Origin: Metarhizium brunneum
Lineage: Eukaryota > Ascomycota > Sordariomycetes > Hypocreales > Clavicipitaceae
Assembly: GCF_013426205.1 (NCBI RefSeq)
Contig: NC_089428.1
Coordinates: 1,860,001-1,924,000 of the forward strand
Reading direction: 5' to 3'
DNA length: 64,000 bases
In this document: piece after piece, positions 1 to 11,836 of the stretch
How positions within the stretch are numbered: position 1 is the first letter of the stretch
How the letters are laid out: every line of letters begins with the position of its first letter
Notes under the pieces: model-generated
Told to the model about the DNA's origin: nothing
Seen by the model: only the letters and a program-made list of their open reading frames with translations
Database searches by the model: none
Translations under genes and position numbers: made by a program

Positions 1-2
1 CC

Positions 3-356
3 GGCATGGTCGACCTCGAGTATAACCCAAGCGGGAGCACCTGCTACGGGCTCTCGGCCAGCGCCATGGTCAGCTGGATCTCCGACTTTGTCGAGACGTA
101 CCGCTCCAAGACGGGCGTCTACCCGCTCATCTACACGTCGACGAGTTGGTGGAACCAGTGCACCGGCAGCAGCACCGCCTTTGGCAGCAAGTGCCCTCTT
201 GTGGTGGCTCGTTATGCTACCTCTGTCGGCACCTTGCCTGCCGGCTGGAGCTACCAGACCATCTGGCAGAATAGCGACAAGGCGCCTTGGGGCGGCGACA
301 ATGACATCTTCAACGGCAACCTCGACCAGCTGAAGCGCATTGCGAATGCTTCCTAG
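3..356 (+). CDS. GH25 lysozyme / N,O-diacetylmuramidase, 3' part
   Basis: The frame is open from the window edge to the TAG at 354-356, so about 117 C-terminal residues are present and the start lies outside. GH25 (Chalaropsis-type) enzymes cleave the beta-1,4 bond between MurNAc and GlcNAc in peptidoglycan and are usually secreted in fungi. Visible are the D-x-E catalytic motif (VDLEYNP) at the left end, a Y-x-S-T-S-W-W-x-Q block, the late YQTIWQNSDKAP strand and the closing DIFNGNLDQL, in which the substrate-site Asp and Asn are typical of the family. No intron is seen in this part. Seen: motif order and stop. Known: family chemistry. Inferred: secretion, since the signal peptide is outside the window. 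The family call is firm; only the N-terminal half is missing. Confidence 0.88.
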   Translation, partial: GMVDLEYNPSGSTCYGLSASAMVSWISDFVETYRSKTGVYPLIYTSTSWWNQCTGSSTAFGSKCPLVVARYATSVGTLPAGWSYQTIWQNSDKAPWGGDNDIFNGNLDQLKRIANAS

Positions 357-966
357 TTTCGGGGATGAGTTACCTTGTGTCACTGAGAATATGTTGCGTC
401 GGCGAAAAGTCTTGCGAAATGATGTAAATCGTCTCTTGAGTTTGTGTAATGATTCAGCAAGGGGGGTTGCGTGTCAAGATGCCAATACTTCTGTTACACT
501 CTGAATGTACTCGACGGTGTGATGGCTGAGACGGTGCGATTTGCAAGATGGTAAATATACTGTGAATACATGTATTTTTCTCATTCCGGTCCTATGGTAA
601 CTGCAACAATGCAAACGTGTTGAACCCCCAACCGCTTACACCTCTGCCGAATTGCCCATCGGCAACTCGCTCCATAACGCCAAGTATTTTCTACCCAACA
701 CCAAACTACAATTATATTTGAACCAAAATAAGTCTCATTCCTATTCTGAACCCATTCTTCAAGTCATCGTAACATATTGAACCTGCCGCACCACCTGCAC
801 CAACTCGGCAACTCGCTCCACCACACCCGGAATCTTATAACCGGCGGCACCAACCGTCAGCCATCGTCACAACTTCTCAACAACACAACTCACCAGCTCA
901 ATTCAGAACCAAATACACCCCAAACCAACTCCACAGACATATAACCCCCGAGAAAAACACGCCAAA
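357..966. other. Intergenic region, lysozyme 3' side and hydratase promoter
   Basis: No coding potential is visible. The last 150 bases form a CA-rich, G-poor leader just before the ATG at 967, typical of a fungal 5' UTR. Confidence 0.6.
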
Positions 967-2021
967 ATGCGCCCCTCCGCGCTCCGGCGCATCACGCCCT
1001 CCAAACGAGCATACACAACACCATCACCATCACCAACATCCGCATCCGCCGCCGCAGCCCGCCTCCTGGAAACCTTCCACGGCAAAACCCTCATCCAGCA
1101 CCAGGTCCTCGACGCAAACCAGCTCCAAAAGCTCTCCCTAACACTCAACCGCCCGACAATCCACGCCCAAAACATCCTCACCTCCCCGCCAGCCCCGGGC
1201 ACGCCCATCCCCCCCGGCCACCACCTCGTCTACTTCACACCAGGCGGCCTCGAAAGCGCCCTCGGCCCCGACGGCACAGACCGGACCTTCAACGCCCCCG
1301 CCCCCTTCACGCGGCGCATGTGGGCAGGCGGGCACATGTCCTGGACCGCCTCGCCCCTACGCGTAGGCGACCCCGTCTCCGAGCACACGCGGCTCCTCAG
1401 CGCCGCCGCCAAGACGAGCACGTCCAGCGGCCGCGAAATGGTCCTCGTCGAGGTGGAAAAGGAGCTCCGGGGCCCGCGCGGCGCCGGCCTCGTCGACACG
1501 CGCTCGTGGATCTTCAGAACCGACTTCCGCACCGGCTCGCCGCCGGAACCGCGCCCTCCCGCGCAGGCATCCCTCCCCACCGCGATAACCGACATCCCCG
1601 GCCAGAGAGGTGAGCACCCCCCCCTAAAACGACGTGCCGTTGCTAATGGACAGGCTTCCCCGCGCGGCAGCTCACCTGGTCGGCCGTTGGGCTGTTTCGC
1701 TTCTCGGCACTTACTTTCAACGGGCACAAGATCCACTACGACGCAGGATGGAGCCGCGGCGTCGAGGGCCACGCCGGCGTCGTGGTCCACGGGCCGCTGA
1801 ACCTGATCAACATGCTCGACTACTGGGGCGACGTTCACGGCGGGGGCGCGGGCGCGTCGCCGGCGAGCGTTGCGTACCGTGCCGTGGCTCCCCTCTACGC
1901 GGGGGACACGTATACCATCCAGACGGGGGACGTGAGAGACGGCGTGTACGACGTGGTGGCCGACAAGGACGGGACGGTGTGTATGAAGGCGCAGATCGTG
2001 GCTACATCACATGGTCCATAG
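967..2021 (+). CDS. Mitochondrial MaoC-type hydratase, HTD2 / mesaconyl-C4-CoA hydratase-like
   Basis: Two exons, 967-1609 and 1654-2021, with a 44-nt intron (GTGAGC...TGCTAAT...CAG), give 336 residues. The first 20 residues are rich in Arg and Ser without acids (RRITPSKRAYTTP), a likely mitochondrial presequence. The C-terminal half holds the hydratase signature FNGHKIHYD followed by EGHAGVVVHGPL, the hot-dog-fold hydratase 2 motif of COG3777. HTD2-type enzymes dehydrate 3-hydroxyacyl-ACP in mitochondrial fatty acid synthesis; close relatives hydrate mesaconyl-C4-CoA or itaconyl-CoA, and motif reading cannot separate these. The start is the first ATG after the CA-rich leader. It is convergent with the RCC1 gene, 175 bases apart. 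The family is secure, the substrate open. Confidence 0.85.
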
Positions 2022-2196
2022 ATAGCATGTATGAGCTCTCAAGTCATAATATTAAGCTTCGTGTGCAAACTTGTGGTGCCTCTATCAAACCAAAGGAAAG
2101 GAGGAAAAAAAAGAAGAACACATGCTGATCCATCCAGTTGCAAACCATTCCATCCATCTTTTATACAAGTAATTTTATCAATCCAAACGCGGCTCC

Positions 2197-3993
2197 TCAC
2201 TCCGTCTTGGGCACGGCAGACGTGCTGGTGACCACGGAGAACTGGCCGCCCGCAGCAGCACCCACGAGCTTTCTGCCCTTGATGTCCTTGCCCCGAATGC
2301 GCTGGGCGGTATTTGAGTCATCCTCGTTGCCTAGGCCGAGCTGGCCGACGGATCCAAACCCGGTGGCATAGCCTACGCCCTCGTTGTTGATGAAAATGGT
2401 GTGGTCGGTCCCGCAGGCGACGTCGACGACATTGCCCAACTCGGGGACAACAGTAGGCCGCAGGCAAATGCGGGGCTTGTTGTACTCGTCGCGGCGGACG
2501 AGGTGCTCGTCGTCGAGCTGGCTTTGTGAGAAGTCAATGCCCAGCTGGCCGCCATCAAGACGCCCCCACATGTAGACCTTGCCGTCCTCGGTGACAGCTC
2601 CAGAGTGGTGGGTGCCGCCGGCCATGGATACAACGCCCTTGCCGCAGAGGTCGCGAATCTTCATGGGGTACGGCAGGATGGCTTCGTCGCCACCAGCTTC
2701 CTTGGCGTACCCGGCCTCGCCGAAACTGTTCAGACCCCATGCCCAAACGTTGTCCTTGCGATCGACAGCAAAGGAGTGGTACTCGCCAGAGGCAATGTAC
2801 TTAATGGGGCGGGTGCACACTCGAACCTGGCGAGGCAGCAGAGTCTCCTGCTGGTATCGACCAAACGGCTGTCGGCCAAGCTGGTTCTGCTCGTATGATC
2901 CCCATCCCCAAACCTGGCCCGACTTGTCGAGGGCCAGCGCATGATTGGCACCGCAAGTAATTTGTATGACATTTTCAAGCTCTGGAATCAGAATGGGGTC
3001 GTTCTGAATCTCGACAACCTTGTCGTTCTGGGTCTTTGTGAATCGTCTGTCTCCTTTGTTATCCTAATGAGGGGTGTCAATAAGCTATGTCATTATATGC
3101 GGTTCAGAGGATGTCGGTGTCACCTACTCGGAATGATCCCCATCCGTAGACGCTTCCAGTCTGGGTCAGCACGAAGCTGCAGCTATCACCGGCGGCAACC
3201 TGGGTGAAGACTGTGCCCTTAGGGAAATTCTTGGAAGGAACCTCGGTTGGGGTACACTCGTGTGGATTCAATTCGCCGTCTTCGTCGCCGCTGTCGGATT
3301 CGGCGTCCATGTCCTTGAGGCCACCCTCCCAAGCAGTGTCTCTTCCCAGAGCCCCCTCATCGTTGACGCCCCAAGTCAGGATCTTGTTATCAGCGGTGAG
3401 AGCAATGGTGTGCATGCCGCCGCAAGCAAGCTGAACAATGTGATATTTGGAAGCCTCATTGGGGTCCAGGGCTGGGTTGAACTTGGGAACGAGTGCAGCT
3501 GTGCGCTTGGGACCGAGACCAAGCTCGCCACATTCGCCGCTGCCGAACGAAAAGACAGCAATAAGCTCAGTAGGTGCTTTGTTGAGAGCGGCCGGCTCTT
3601 CAATGATGGGCTTCTCCTTCTTGACGGGCTTCTTGGCCACAGGCTTGACATGTTTTCGTTCTTTGGGAGCTTCATTCTTTATAGTTTTTCTGCGGCGCGC
3701 AACATCGTCTTCATCTTCCTCTGCGACGCGCTTTCGCTTAGTCGGCTTGGGATCTGGTTCATTGTGTGTCTTTCCATTAACCACTTTTTATTAAAATGTT
3801 AGAATTTAAGTCGTGGAATGATTGTCTGATACGCTGGGGCGCGTCGAGATGGGCTCGAGGACTGACCTGGTTCGCTAGTGTTTTTCTTTGCGACAGTCGC
3901 CCGTTTGGCGGGCTTAGCTGGTTCTTTTTTTATGACGGTAGCCTTAGTAGGATTTTCCTTTCGAGAAGTGCTGGTAAGCTTTTTTGACGCCAT
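2197..3993 (-). CDS. RCC1-family Ran guanine nucleotide exchange factor
   Basis: Three exons on the minus strand, 3993-3867, 3783-3128 and 3063-2197, join in frame to 549 residues, the usual size of fungal Pim1/Srm1 proteins. Residues 1-110 form a Lys/Arg-rich tail with an RRRK cluster likely to be a nuclear signal. RCC1 repeats run from about residue 120 to the end: FSFGSGECGELGLG, then GGMHTIAL, TWGVNDEGALG, VYGWGSFR, GANHALAL, WGWGSYEQNQLG, GEYHSFAV, GGTHHSGAV, GTDHTIFI and GSVGQLGLG. An acidic insert (DAESDSGDEDGE) sits in the second blade, as in other fungal homologues. RCC1 loads Ran with GTP on chromatin and so drives nuclear transport and spindle assembly. Introns of 83 and 64 nt have good donors (GTCAGT, GTAGGT). 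Ordinary housekeeping gene. Confidence 0.95.
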
Positions 3994-5079
3994 GATGACG
4001 GCTTTTGCGGATTGTTTTGAGAAAACGTATGGTGTTTCGGGACTGGTCGCGTAGCAAGTGAATCAACCTTATGAGCTCGAAGCTGGAAAAAATTCGCCTT
4101 AGTCAGCAGGCATTCAATCTGCAAGGCTCAGGCACAAACGGCATAAACGCGGGCGAGCCAATTGAGTTGGATTGGCCCACAATGATTGGTGGACTGCGGA
4201 TCAGGTTCGGTGTTGCCTGATCCTGGGCACGGCTGACCCACAACTGAAGATCTGACGATTCAACATTGACCGCGCAATCTTGTTCGTTGTTGATCAGGAG
4301 CTGCGGGTAGGACAGACCATAATGGCGCCATGTTGTCTCACAGGGGGCAATTTACATAATTACTTAGAATAGAGTGTCAGTTGAAAGAAAAAAGATAGAA
4401 GAAGAAAGGGGAAGGGTCGCAGAAACTCTCTAAACGCCGGATTTCTGGTCGAGATACGTGACGTGATGCGTCTCGGAGCGTAATATGCTTCATCACCGCA
4501 GACAGCATCCTTAAGTCCCAGCTGGGGGCGTTTACACTACACAGACGGCCATACAGTATCGAGGTATGTCTTTTTCAATCATTTCGACGTCAACGTCCTT
4601 TTGTGGCCGCTTCAACCCGTCCTCCCCACATATTCATCACATCAAACTCATGAGAGGAGGACGTATAAGGAGTTCCCGCCATATTTTACAGTCGGCAAAA
4701 AAAAAAAAACCCTGCGCAAATTAAACGTGCACATATGCCTATTCTTCAAGTGCATTCAAAGTAGCCACAGTTCAGCACCGCCAGCAATAGGATACGACTT
4801 ACAAAAGCCTCGGCACCCGGTTATAAGCATCGCCAACTCCAGCTACCCCAGACCAAATTGGGTCATGATGCTCCACCCAAGTAGCCGATCTCCACAAAGC
4901 TGTGTAGAATGCTTTGAGTGCCTCATGATCTGTTCGTGCATCTCGCCCGACCAGAAATGGTGCATACTAGCGAAGCTATAACTTATAATTGGATAGTATT
5001 CTCACATCGATCATTTGCTCTCCGCGTCCACTTTGGAAGGCTTCCGTCTCGAGGCCCGGTCGGTCAGGAACGACGAAGC
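3994..5079. other. Intergenic region between divergent RCC1 and ligase genes
   Basis: A shared upstream region for the minus-strand RCC1 gene and the plus-strand ligase gene. A 12-A run lies near 4691. No conserved protein or RNA gene is visible; the open frame at 4601-4981 has no recognisable motif. Confidence 0.55.
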
Positions 5080-6605
5080 ATGTCTAGCTCGAGATTCTCG
5101 CAGATCCTCTGGAAGGCCGCCCCAAGAGCAAGTCGTGTCACTCATTTGGTGTTTGTACTCGTACTGACTCTGCGTAGCTCACTTGCAAGGAGCAGGTTCG
5201 GCAGATAAGCTTGCACGAGTATCAGTCGCAAAACATTCTGAGACAGGTGGGAACTTCAATCTCGTAACTTCTCGTGAGTCTGAACTGACGGGAGCAGTAT
5301 GGCGTCCCTGTTCCTCGCGGCCGAACCGTGAAAACGGCCAGTGAGGCCCGCATTGCAGCACAAGAGCTGGGTAACTGCACTTCCAGACTACGGATGCTCA
5401 CTTCAAAGTGCTGACATCGCAGGCCCGGCATGCATCATCAAAGCCCAAGTCTTGGGTCGTGGACGAGCCGCCGGCAAGTTCGACAATGGCCTCAAAAGCG
5501 GCATCCAAGCCGTTTCCACCCCGGACCAAGCCGAGCACGTGGCATCCAAAATGCTCGACCAGAGACTTCTCACAAAGGACAATGGCACCGACGGCCATGT
5601 CGTGGAGAAGCTCTACGTTGCCGAGGCAGCAACCTACGATTCTCAATGGTACCTCGCCATGACGATTGATCGGGAAAACTACCAGCCCGCCATCATTGTC
5701 TCCAAAGAGGGCGGGGTTGAACTCGATGTTCTCATCAGCGAACGGCCTGACAGCCTGTTTACCTTTGGCTTTGGCATATCGGAGGGCATCACCAATGCCT
5801 TGGTGCAAGACATCCAGCAGCGTCTGGGCACGACGGACCAAGAAACGGCAAACTTGACCCATATCCTAACCCAACTGTACAGCATCTTCCGAGACCGAGA
5901 AGCCACTCATCTTGAAATAAATCCTCTGGGACGATCACTTGACGGTTCCTTCACCAGCTTAAACGCCAATTTCGCATTTGACAAGGCCGCCGAACACAGG
6001 CAGGAAGAAGTCTCTGCGCTACGCGACAAGGCGCAAGAAGTCCCCGACGAAGTGGAAGCCGAAAAACACGGCCTAGTGTACGTCAGAATGGACGGAAACA
6101 TTGGCAACGTCGTCAACGGCGCGGGTTTAGCCATGGCCACCAACGACGCCATTGGGTTCCACGGCGGAGCGAGCGCCAACTTTCTAGACGCAGGTGGAAA
6201 GGCGACCAAAGATACCATGATCCAGGCGTTCCGGATCATTACGCGCGATGAGAGAGTCAAGGCCATTCTGGTCAACATTTACGGCGGTACGTACGTGATC
6301 GGATGGTGGTCAATGGATAAACTGACATGTGGGCGGGTAGGCATCACGCAATGTGACATGATTGCCGAGTCAATTATTGGCGCAACGAGCGAGTTGGACA
6401 TCCAGGTGCCCATGGTTGTGCGGCTGCAGGGCACAAATTCCGAAAAGGGATTGAAGATGGTGAGTCTCTATGATGAGGTCAAGATTGAGGTTCGGACAAG
6501 CGCTGACATGGCCGTTAGCTCGAGGATGCAAATCTGGGGCTGGTCGTGGAGTCGGACTTTGGGCAGGCGGCGAAGCGGGCGGTTGAACTTGCAGTGTCGA
6601 GATAG
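5080..6605 (+). CDS. Succinate-CoA ligase beta chain, divergent, mitochondrial
   Basis: Six exons are proposed: 5080-5148, 5196-5246, 5298-5370, 5423-6286, 6341-6459, 6519-6605, giving 420 residues (family about 420-440). The second exon could start at 5205 instead. A basic, Ser-rich presequence precedes the classic N-terminus ISLHEYQSQNIL, then YGVPVPRG and the ATP-grasp domain with IIKAQVL, EINPL, NGAGLAMAT, NFLDAGG, VNIYGG and RLQGTN. The enzyme joins succinate and CoA at the expense of ATP or GTP, with an alpha chain as partner. Oddity: the glycine-rich nucleotide loop after IKAQVL reads GRGRAAG where the usual sequence is AGGRGKG, so this is probably a paralogue rather than the tricarboxylic-acid-cycle copy. 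A matching alpha chain lies 22 kb away on the other strand. Confidence 0.88.
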
Positions 6606-7179
6606 AGTCTGATCAATAGATGTAGATGGTGACTCGGTGTATGTTGGGCTCTGGAGGACTGGGAAATCGGGCATGGGACGGTCAGGAACGGGCAGGTCCA
6701 ATATGGGAAGTTGGAAAATTCTTGGCCAGCATCGCCAGCCAGGAGGATACATATGTATGGCGTCAATTGTACCAGATAGTCAAGTTGTTTCGTCAAAGCG
6801 CCTCCAGCCAACCAGAATCTTTGACAGCTTGTCGGTCCGGCGACCACGCTCACTAAGCGCTGCCACCCGTCGCCCCGCCTCGGCCATGCACCAGTTGACC
6901 CTTGCTGCAGGAGATGCGCCACGCTTAGCCCTGGAGCCCCGCTATTTCGGGGGAGCGCGGGCGGCGCACATTCAGCCAGTCGGTTGACTTCATATTGGGC
7001 ATGGCTGTGCACGTTTGGAAGTTCCAATGTCCATGCCGACTTGACTCAATATATTTATTTGACTGCTCATCCGCATCTTCCACTGTTCACTCTAGACTCC
7101 CACGTTCCATTTCCTATTTCTGGTTCCGTCTTCACTCACCTGGTCTCTGTTCTCTCGCATTCATCGTTTCCTTCATAAA
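6606..7179. other. Intergenic region with acetyltransferase promoter
   Basis: No coding signal. A TATA-like ATATATTTATTT lies near 7050, about 130 bases before the next ATG, and the leader after it is CT-rich. Confidence 0.5.
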
Positions 7180-7956
7180 ATGGCCAGCACCGAAAAAGAC
7201 GCCGAAACCATCGCGTTTGCGCGAACGCTCTCCAACACCCCCTGGTGCGAAGACTACGAAAAAATGATATCAGGAGTCCTGTATGGCCAACACCACTCTA
7301 TCTGCAGCCCCCTACCATATAAACCACAGCCTCACTAATACCGCCCAGGTACGATGCCCAGGCAAAAGAACTTGTAGACGGCCGCTTCCGCGCAAGACGC
7401 CTCATGCACAAGTACAACAACCACTTCCCCGACGACGCCACCCCAGACTCCCTCCTTGCAGACCGCGAGGCCATGCTGCAGTCAACCTTTGGGAAAGTCG
7501 GCAAGGGGGCTTTTATCGAGCCACCCATCAACATCGACTACGGCTGCAACATTACCATTGGAGAGAACTTTTACTCCAACTTCAAGTACCTCGCCTCTCG
7601 CCGGCACCCTTGGCTTCCTGGGCTAACTTTCTTGCAACAGTCTTGTCATTTTGGATTGTGGCATCGTCAAGATTGGCAACAGGGTGCAGTTTGGTCCCTT
7701 TGTATCTATTTTCGCTGCCACTCATGAGACGGGCGTGCAATCGCGCCGCGACGGCGTCGAGTATGCCAAGAGCGTCAGCATTGGCGATGACTGCTGGATC
7801 GGCGGGAACACAACCATCATGCCGGGCGTGACTATCGGCAAGGGCTGTACGATTGGCGCCGGGAGCGTCGTGACAAAGTCGATTCCAGATTTTTCGGTGG
7901 CAATCGGCACGCCGGCCCGGGTTGTGAAGACGGTTGACCCCGTGCCGGACTTGTGA
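7180..7956 (+). CDS. Maltose/galactoside-type O-acetyltransferase
   Basis: Exons 7180-7280, 7349-7585 and 7641-7956 join to 217 residues, close to bacterial Maa/NodL (about 185-200) plus a short N-terminal extension. The N-terminal Mac helix region reads WCEDYEKMISG then YDAQAKELVDGR; the rest is a left-handed beta-helix of hexapeptide repeats ending GGNTTIMPGVTIGKGCTIG and a PARVVK tail. The catalytic His is in FAATHETG. Such enzymes acetylate the 6-hydroxyl of sugars or acyl-sugars from acetyl-CoA in the cytosol; no targeting signal is seen. Both introns have normal signals (GTATGG...CCCAG and GTACCT...CTAACTTTCTTGCAACAG). Convergent with the MFS gene, 261 bases apart; a sugar-handling link with it is only a guess. 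Confidence 0.9.
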
Positions 7957-8217
7957 GGTTGGCATCAAGCGTGGCATATAGACACCCTTCAAGGACTACC
8001 TACATAGGTAGGTATATATACACGACTCATATGAACATGTTCTCAAGCTTCTCATGATTTTCTCCGTTTTGTCAATTACCCAAGGACACTTTCCACTTGT
8101 ACCAGCGCCATTGCAACCACAGCTACCCAACTATTCCCAAACTAAACCTTTTACGCCTCGTATATGCAATATCCATAAAAGTTTTTCAAAATATAAAACG
8201 CTCAATTTTAATTTATT

Positions 8218-9832
8218 TCATTCCCTTTTCGTCTCGACACGCGGAAAGAAGAGCCAGATCCCCAGCATGACGGCCAGCAATGCCAGCACAATCGGCTGCA
8301 GAACCATGGGACCCTTTGCCTGCGCAAGAATACCCGTCAGAAACGGCAACACGGCCGCACCGCAGCCTCCAAAAGCGGCGGCAAACCCGATGACCACGAC
8401 ATGATGCTGGCGTGGTAGCAGCTTTTGAGCCACGAGAACTGCGTTGGGGAACATTGGGCCCAGGAAGAAGCCTTGGAAAGCGACTGCCACTACAGATACG
8501 TAGAATTGCGGTACGAGCCAAAAGATGAGTTCGAGAGCGCCCGCGGCAACAATGTAGAGCTACCAATATGAGAGCATGTCCATACAAAACAGGGGGGACG
8601 CAGAAACTCACAGCAGTAGATAGCTTGACGCCAACCCGGGGCGTGACGAAGCCAAGAACGGCGCGGCCAGCAGTGATTCCCAGCCAGAAACCAACAGCAG
8701 ACATGCCGCTGGCAAAAGCCTCGCCGTGGCGAACGCGGATCATAAAGATGACGATCCATCCACCAAGAGCGACTTCAACACCCACATAGCACAATAGGAA
8801 AGCCGCAGTCACCCACGTCACACGCGCAGATGGCGTGCAAAAAAGCGCCTCACTGAGGCCCATCCTGTTCGACTCACTGCTATGAATGCGGCGGTACTCT
8901 GCTCCCGAGGATGACCAAAAAGCAGAGGCTAGAACAACCATCTCCACGCCAGCCATGCCAATCTACACGACGCATTAGCCCGCCCCTTTCTCTCCGACGC
9001 CACCATCTCCAGGAACATACCATGATGTAGTAGAATGAGTACCACCCCAGATTCGCCTTGGTAATGAGCGTCGTGGCGATTGTCGGGCTCACGGCGCCGC
9101 CGACGCCGTAGCAGGCGTGCAGCAGGCCCAGCACCTCGCTCGAGTTGGCGAGATTGCCAACCCACGCGTTCCACGCAGCGTCCGCCACGCCGTTGCCGAA
9201 CCCGGCGAGGATGAAGGCGAACACGAGCACAATGTACGGCGGGTGCAGCGCGATGATGGTGTACGCGGCCGCGTGGCAGGCGCCGCAGATGACGGCGATA
9301 CCGCGCTGCCCGACCCTGTGGTGGAGGTAGTTGTTGAGGATGGCCGAGCAGACGTAGCCCACAAAGGGGGACAGGAAGACGAGCGACACCACAATATACG
9401 TGAGGTTGTAGTATTTCTCGAGCTGCAAGAGCGCGTCAGCTTGGCCCCGGCGCGGGTGAACAAAACGCCCAGGACACATACATAGGGAAGAAGAGGCTAC
9501 ACGCGGTCAGCAACAGAACCGTTGACGTCTTGCAGCAAGTATAGCAGACTTACGCCGTAGGCCGAGTCGTTGGCCCCCATGACCAGAAAGGAAAAGAAAC
9601 ACGCCGCCATGCGGTATACATGCGTCCGCGACTCGTTCCAGCGCTCCGTCGCAGGGACAGCCGGGTGCGGACACGGCTCGCTGCCCCCGTTGTCACCTAC
9701 GAGACATGACGAGCCGGAGGCTGCGTCGGGGCGGACATTGGGCTGCTTTATGTCTTGTTTTGCGGGAGCCGGCTCAATGGGCATCGGCATTTGTTCCAGC
9801 TCGATGGCTGAAATAGTCGTCGTTGCGGACAT
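8218..9832 (-). CDS. MFS transporter, fucose-permease / BSC6-like
   Basis: Five exons on the minus strand: 9832-9554, 9496-9482, 9422-9021, 8962-8612 and 8559-8218, total 462 residues. The second exon is only 15 nt (PLLPY) and is needed to link GANDSAYG to LEKYYNLTY as in family members. The first 75 residues are a hydrophilic cytosolic tail; about twelve hydrophobic segments follow, with the family blocks VVSLVFLSPFVGY, ILAGFGNGVADAAWNAW and GWYSFYYIM. A short loop before the second half (about residues 240-275) is Ser-rich. The position of conserved GNG and AAWNAW blocks fits the fungal group related to glucose/galactose and fucose permeases; substrate unknown. All introns obey GT/AG. Confidence 0.9.
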
Positions 9833-11836
9833 GGCTGCGTCTTTGTTCTCTTGCTTATCCTGCGTGATGTCGTGCCGGCGGCGAAGGGAACCGATACAGA
9901 CGGCCGTATTTAAACAGATGAAATTGAACCAGTCGGCGCCTTTGTAGCCGCCATGTGGCAGGTTCACGATCGGCGAGCGTGGTTTGTAATGATGTGGATC
10001 GGCGGGTGACTCAAGCACGACGTCGAAAGCGTGCCAAACTACTTTCTTGTTCCAGCTACGTTTGGATATTGCATCACTTTTGAGCTCCGTAGAAGGAGAT
10101 CTACAGGCGTTCCAAGGGCCGGCATCTCGGACCGTCCACCCAGCCCTATGCTCGACCGCCTCGGCAGGCAGAGGAGCGTCGAAACCCACTGAACAAGGTG
10201 TCCGGACCCAAAATTTGAATACCGGACTAGAAGGAAAAGTTCCATGATCACCCGATACATGTTCCCCGCAATAAGGTAAAGGGGTGCGGAGGTTCCGCAT
10301 TTGGGGCCCCGGGGAGCGTCGCAGATACCGTTCCTAGCTCGCCGAGCATAGCCACCGTGATTTTGCGGAGCGCACTGGGGTATTTATTAAAAATCAGGGC
10401 TGGTCGAGTGTTGTCTTTTCTGGGGAGGCATTGCGGGTGCTTGCTGCTCATAGGGCACGGAGAAAATATCAGGATAAATTGCCAGTCGTGTGATGTAATG
10501 CCGCTTGGCCATCGAGTTGTTTCGAGCTCGTATCCTTTCACTTTGCTCGGCCGTTGGCTAGAGCGGACCCTTGGCGCTTTATGCGCATAAGGCTCGAGCG
10601 GAAATTGCTGCTCTTGATGTCAAAATTTACGCGTAAAAGAGACTGGGTTGGAACGTGTCTTGACGCGCAGGTATGCTAAATGTAAAAGCAAACAGCAAAC
10701 AGGCTGATGATAAATGAATCGCAGTAGAAGAATGATTTTATACGTTTGGGACATGATGTGTATATGCCCTCGTATATTTGGAAACTGCTTGTCCAAAGTT
10801 GAACTCCAACCACACGGTATTGTAGGTCAATGGCTACGTGGCATTGTCCGTGAACCCCATCTCGTAACTATTGACCAGACACAAACGGTCGGCCGTGGCC
10901 GTGTCTCGAGCCTAACGCAGATGGATTCTTTTCGGGGACGCCGAGTAACATCTCCGAGTCTTCATGTGTAACGCTTGAATATAGCACTTTCCTATAAGGC
11001 GGCAATATCCTGGATGGAGCGAGGACAGCTATTGGGCCTTGCTGTCAGTTCAAGCCAAGACGTCAACTATCAGCTACGTCTCAACAACGCCTGGAAAGGC
11101 AAGCTCGTGCTGGTTTATCTTGGCTTCAACCTACAATAGAAATCGGATAGAACTATTCCTTGCTAAGCCATAAAATCGTGCGCCTGGCGGGCCTGCCAAA
11201 GTGCAATGCCGAGCATGCAATTCCGGCTGAATCGTGTTCCGGAGTTAAGCCAAGGATCGCTTACTAGTTCCGAGGCTGTTGCGCGTTCTTTTTTTTAAAA
11301 ATACACTCTGGGATCTCGCTTGCTAAGCTTCGTACTTGGAATACCAAGTCATTACGCATAAATGTACCTGAAGAGAATAGTAGACATCACCTGAAACCCA
11401 TTCACCTAAACTCGCCTTCTCTAGTGAGAAACGGGTCACTAAGATAGGAAGCCGCACCGCTGCTGAGTCGGCCATTCGGGTTCATCGTGGCAGGAGACCA
11501 CCTCCAATGTCGTATGCGTCCTTTACACCCGACTAGAAAGGAGGGGTATCGCCTAAAAGGGCTGTTATGTCTGCCATATGCTGAGCAGGAGACTACTGTA
11601 GTGAAAGGGCGAAGTTAGTAATATATCAATTGATGGTATCAAGTTCCGGGCAGCTTTTAGAGCCGGCCTAAAGTCATTGTGGCAGTGGTAAATAGCAAAT
11701 CATTAACATGTTTGCGTGCCACGGGGTGGTTGCCATGGCCCTGGATGAAATTGTCGATGGTTGATTAGTCTTCTATTGCAATCATGATGTCGAGCTTCGG
11801 GTCTAGCCGGGTCAGCAGAATACGTTTCTGCAGCAG
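9833..11836. other. Gene-poor block, left of solo LTR
   Basis: About 2 kb in which no reading frame has a recognisable motif. The part to 10.6 kb is of normal base composition and is probably MFS promoter; from there TA steps and A/T runs increase, which fits RIP-degraded repeat DNA. Confidence 0.5.

Noticed and set aside
4601..4981. 126-codon open frame between RCC1 and ligase genes
   Set aside because: No motif, no start context, poor codon use, lies in a divergent promoter region.
967..6605. A complete itaconate or mesaconate degradation cluster
   Set aside because: Hydratase and ligase beta are present, but no citramalyl-CoA lyase or CoA transferase is seen and the RCC1 gene lies between them.
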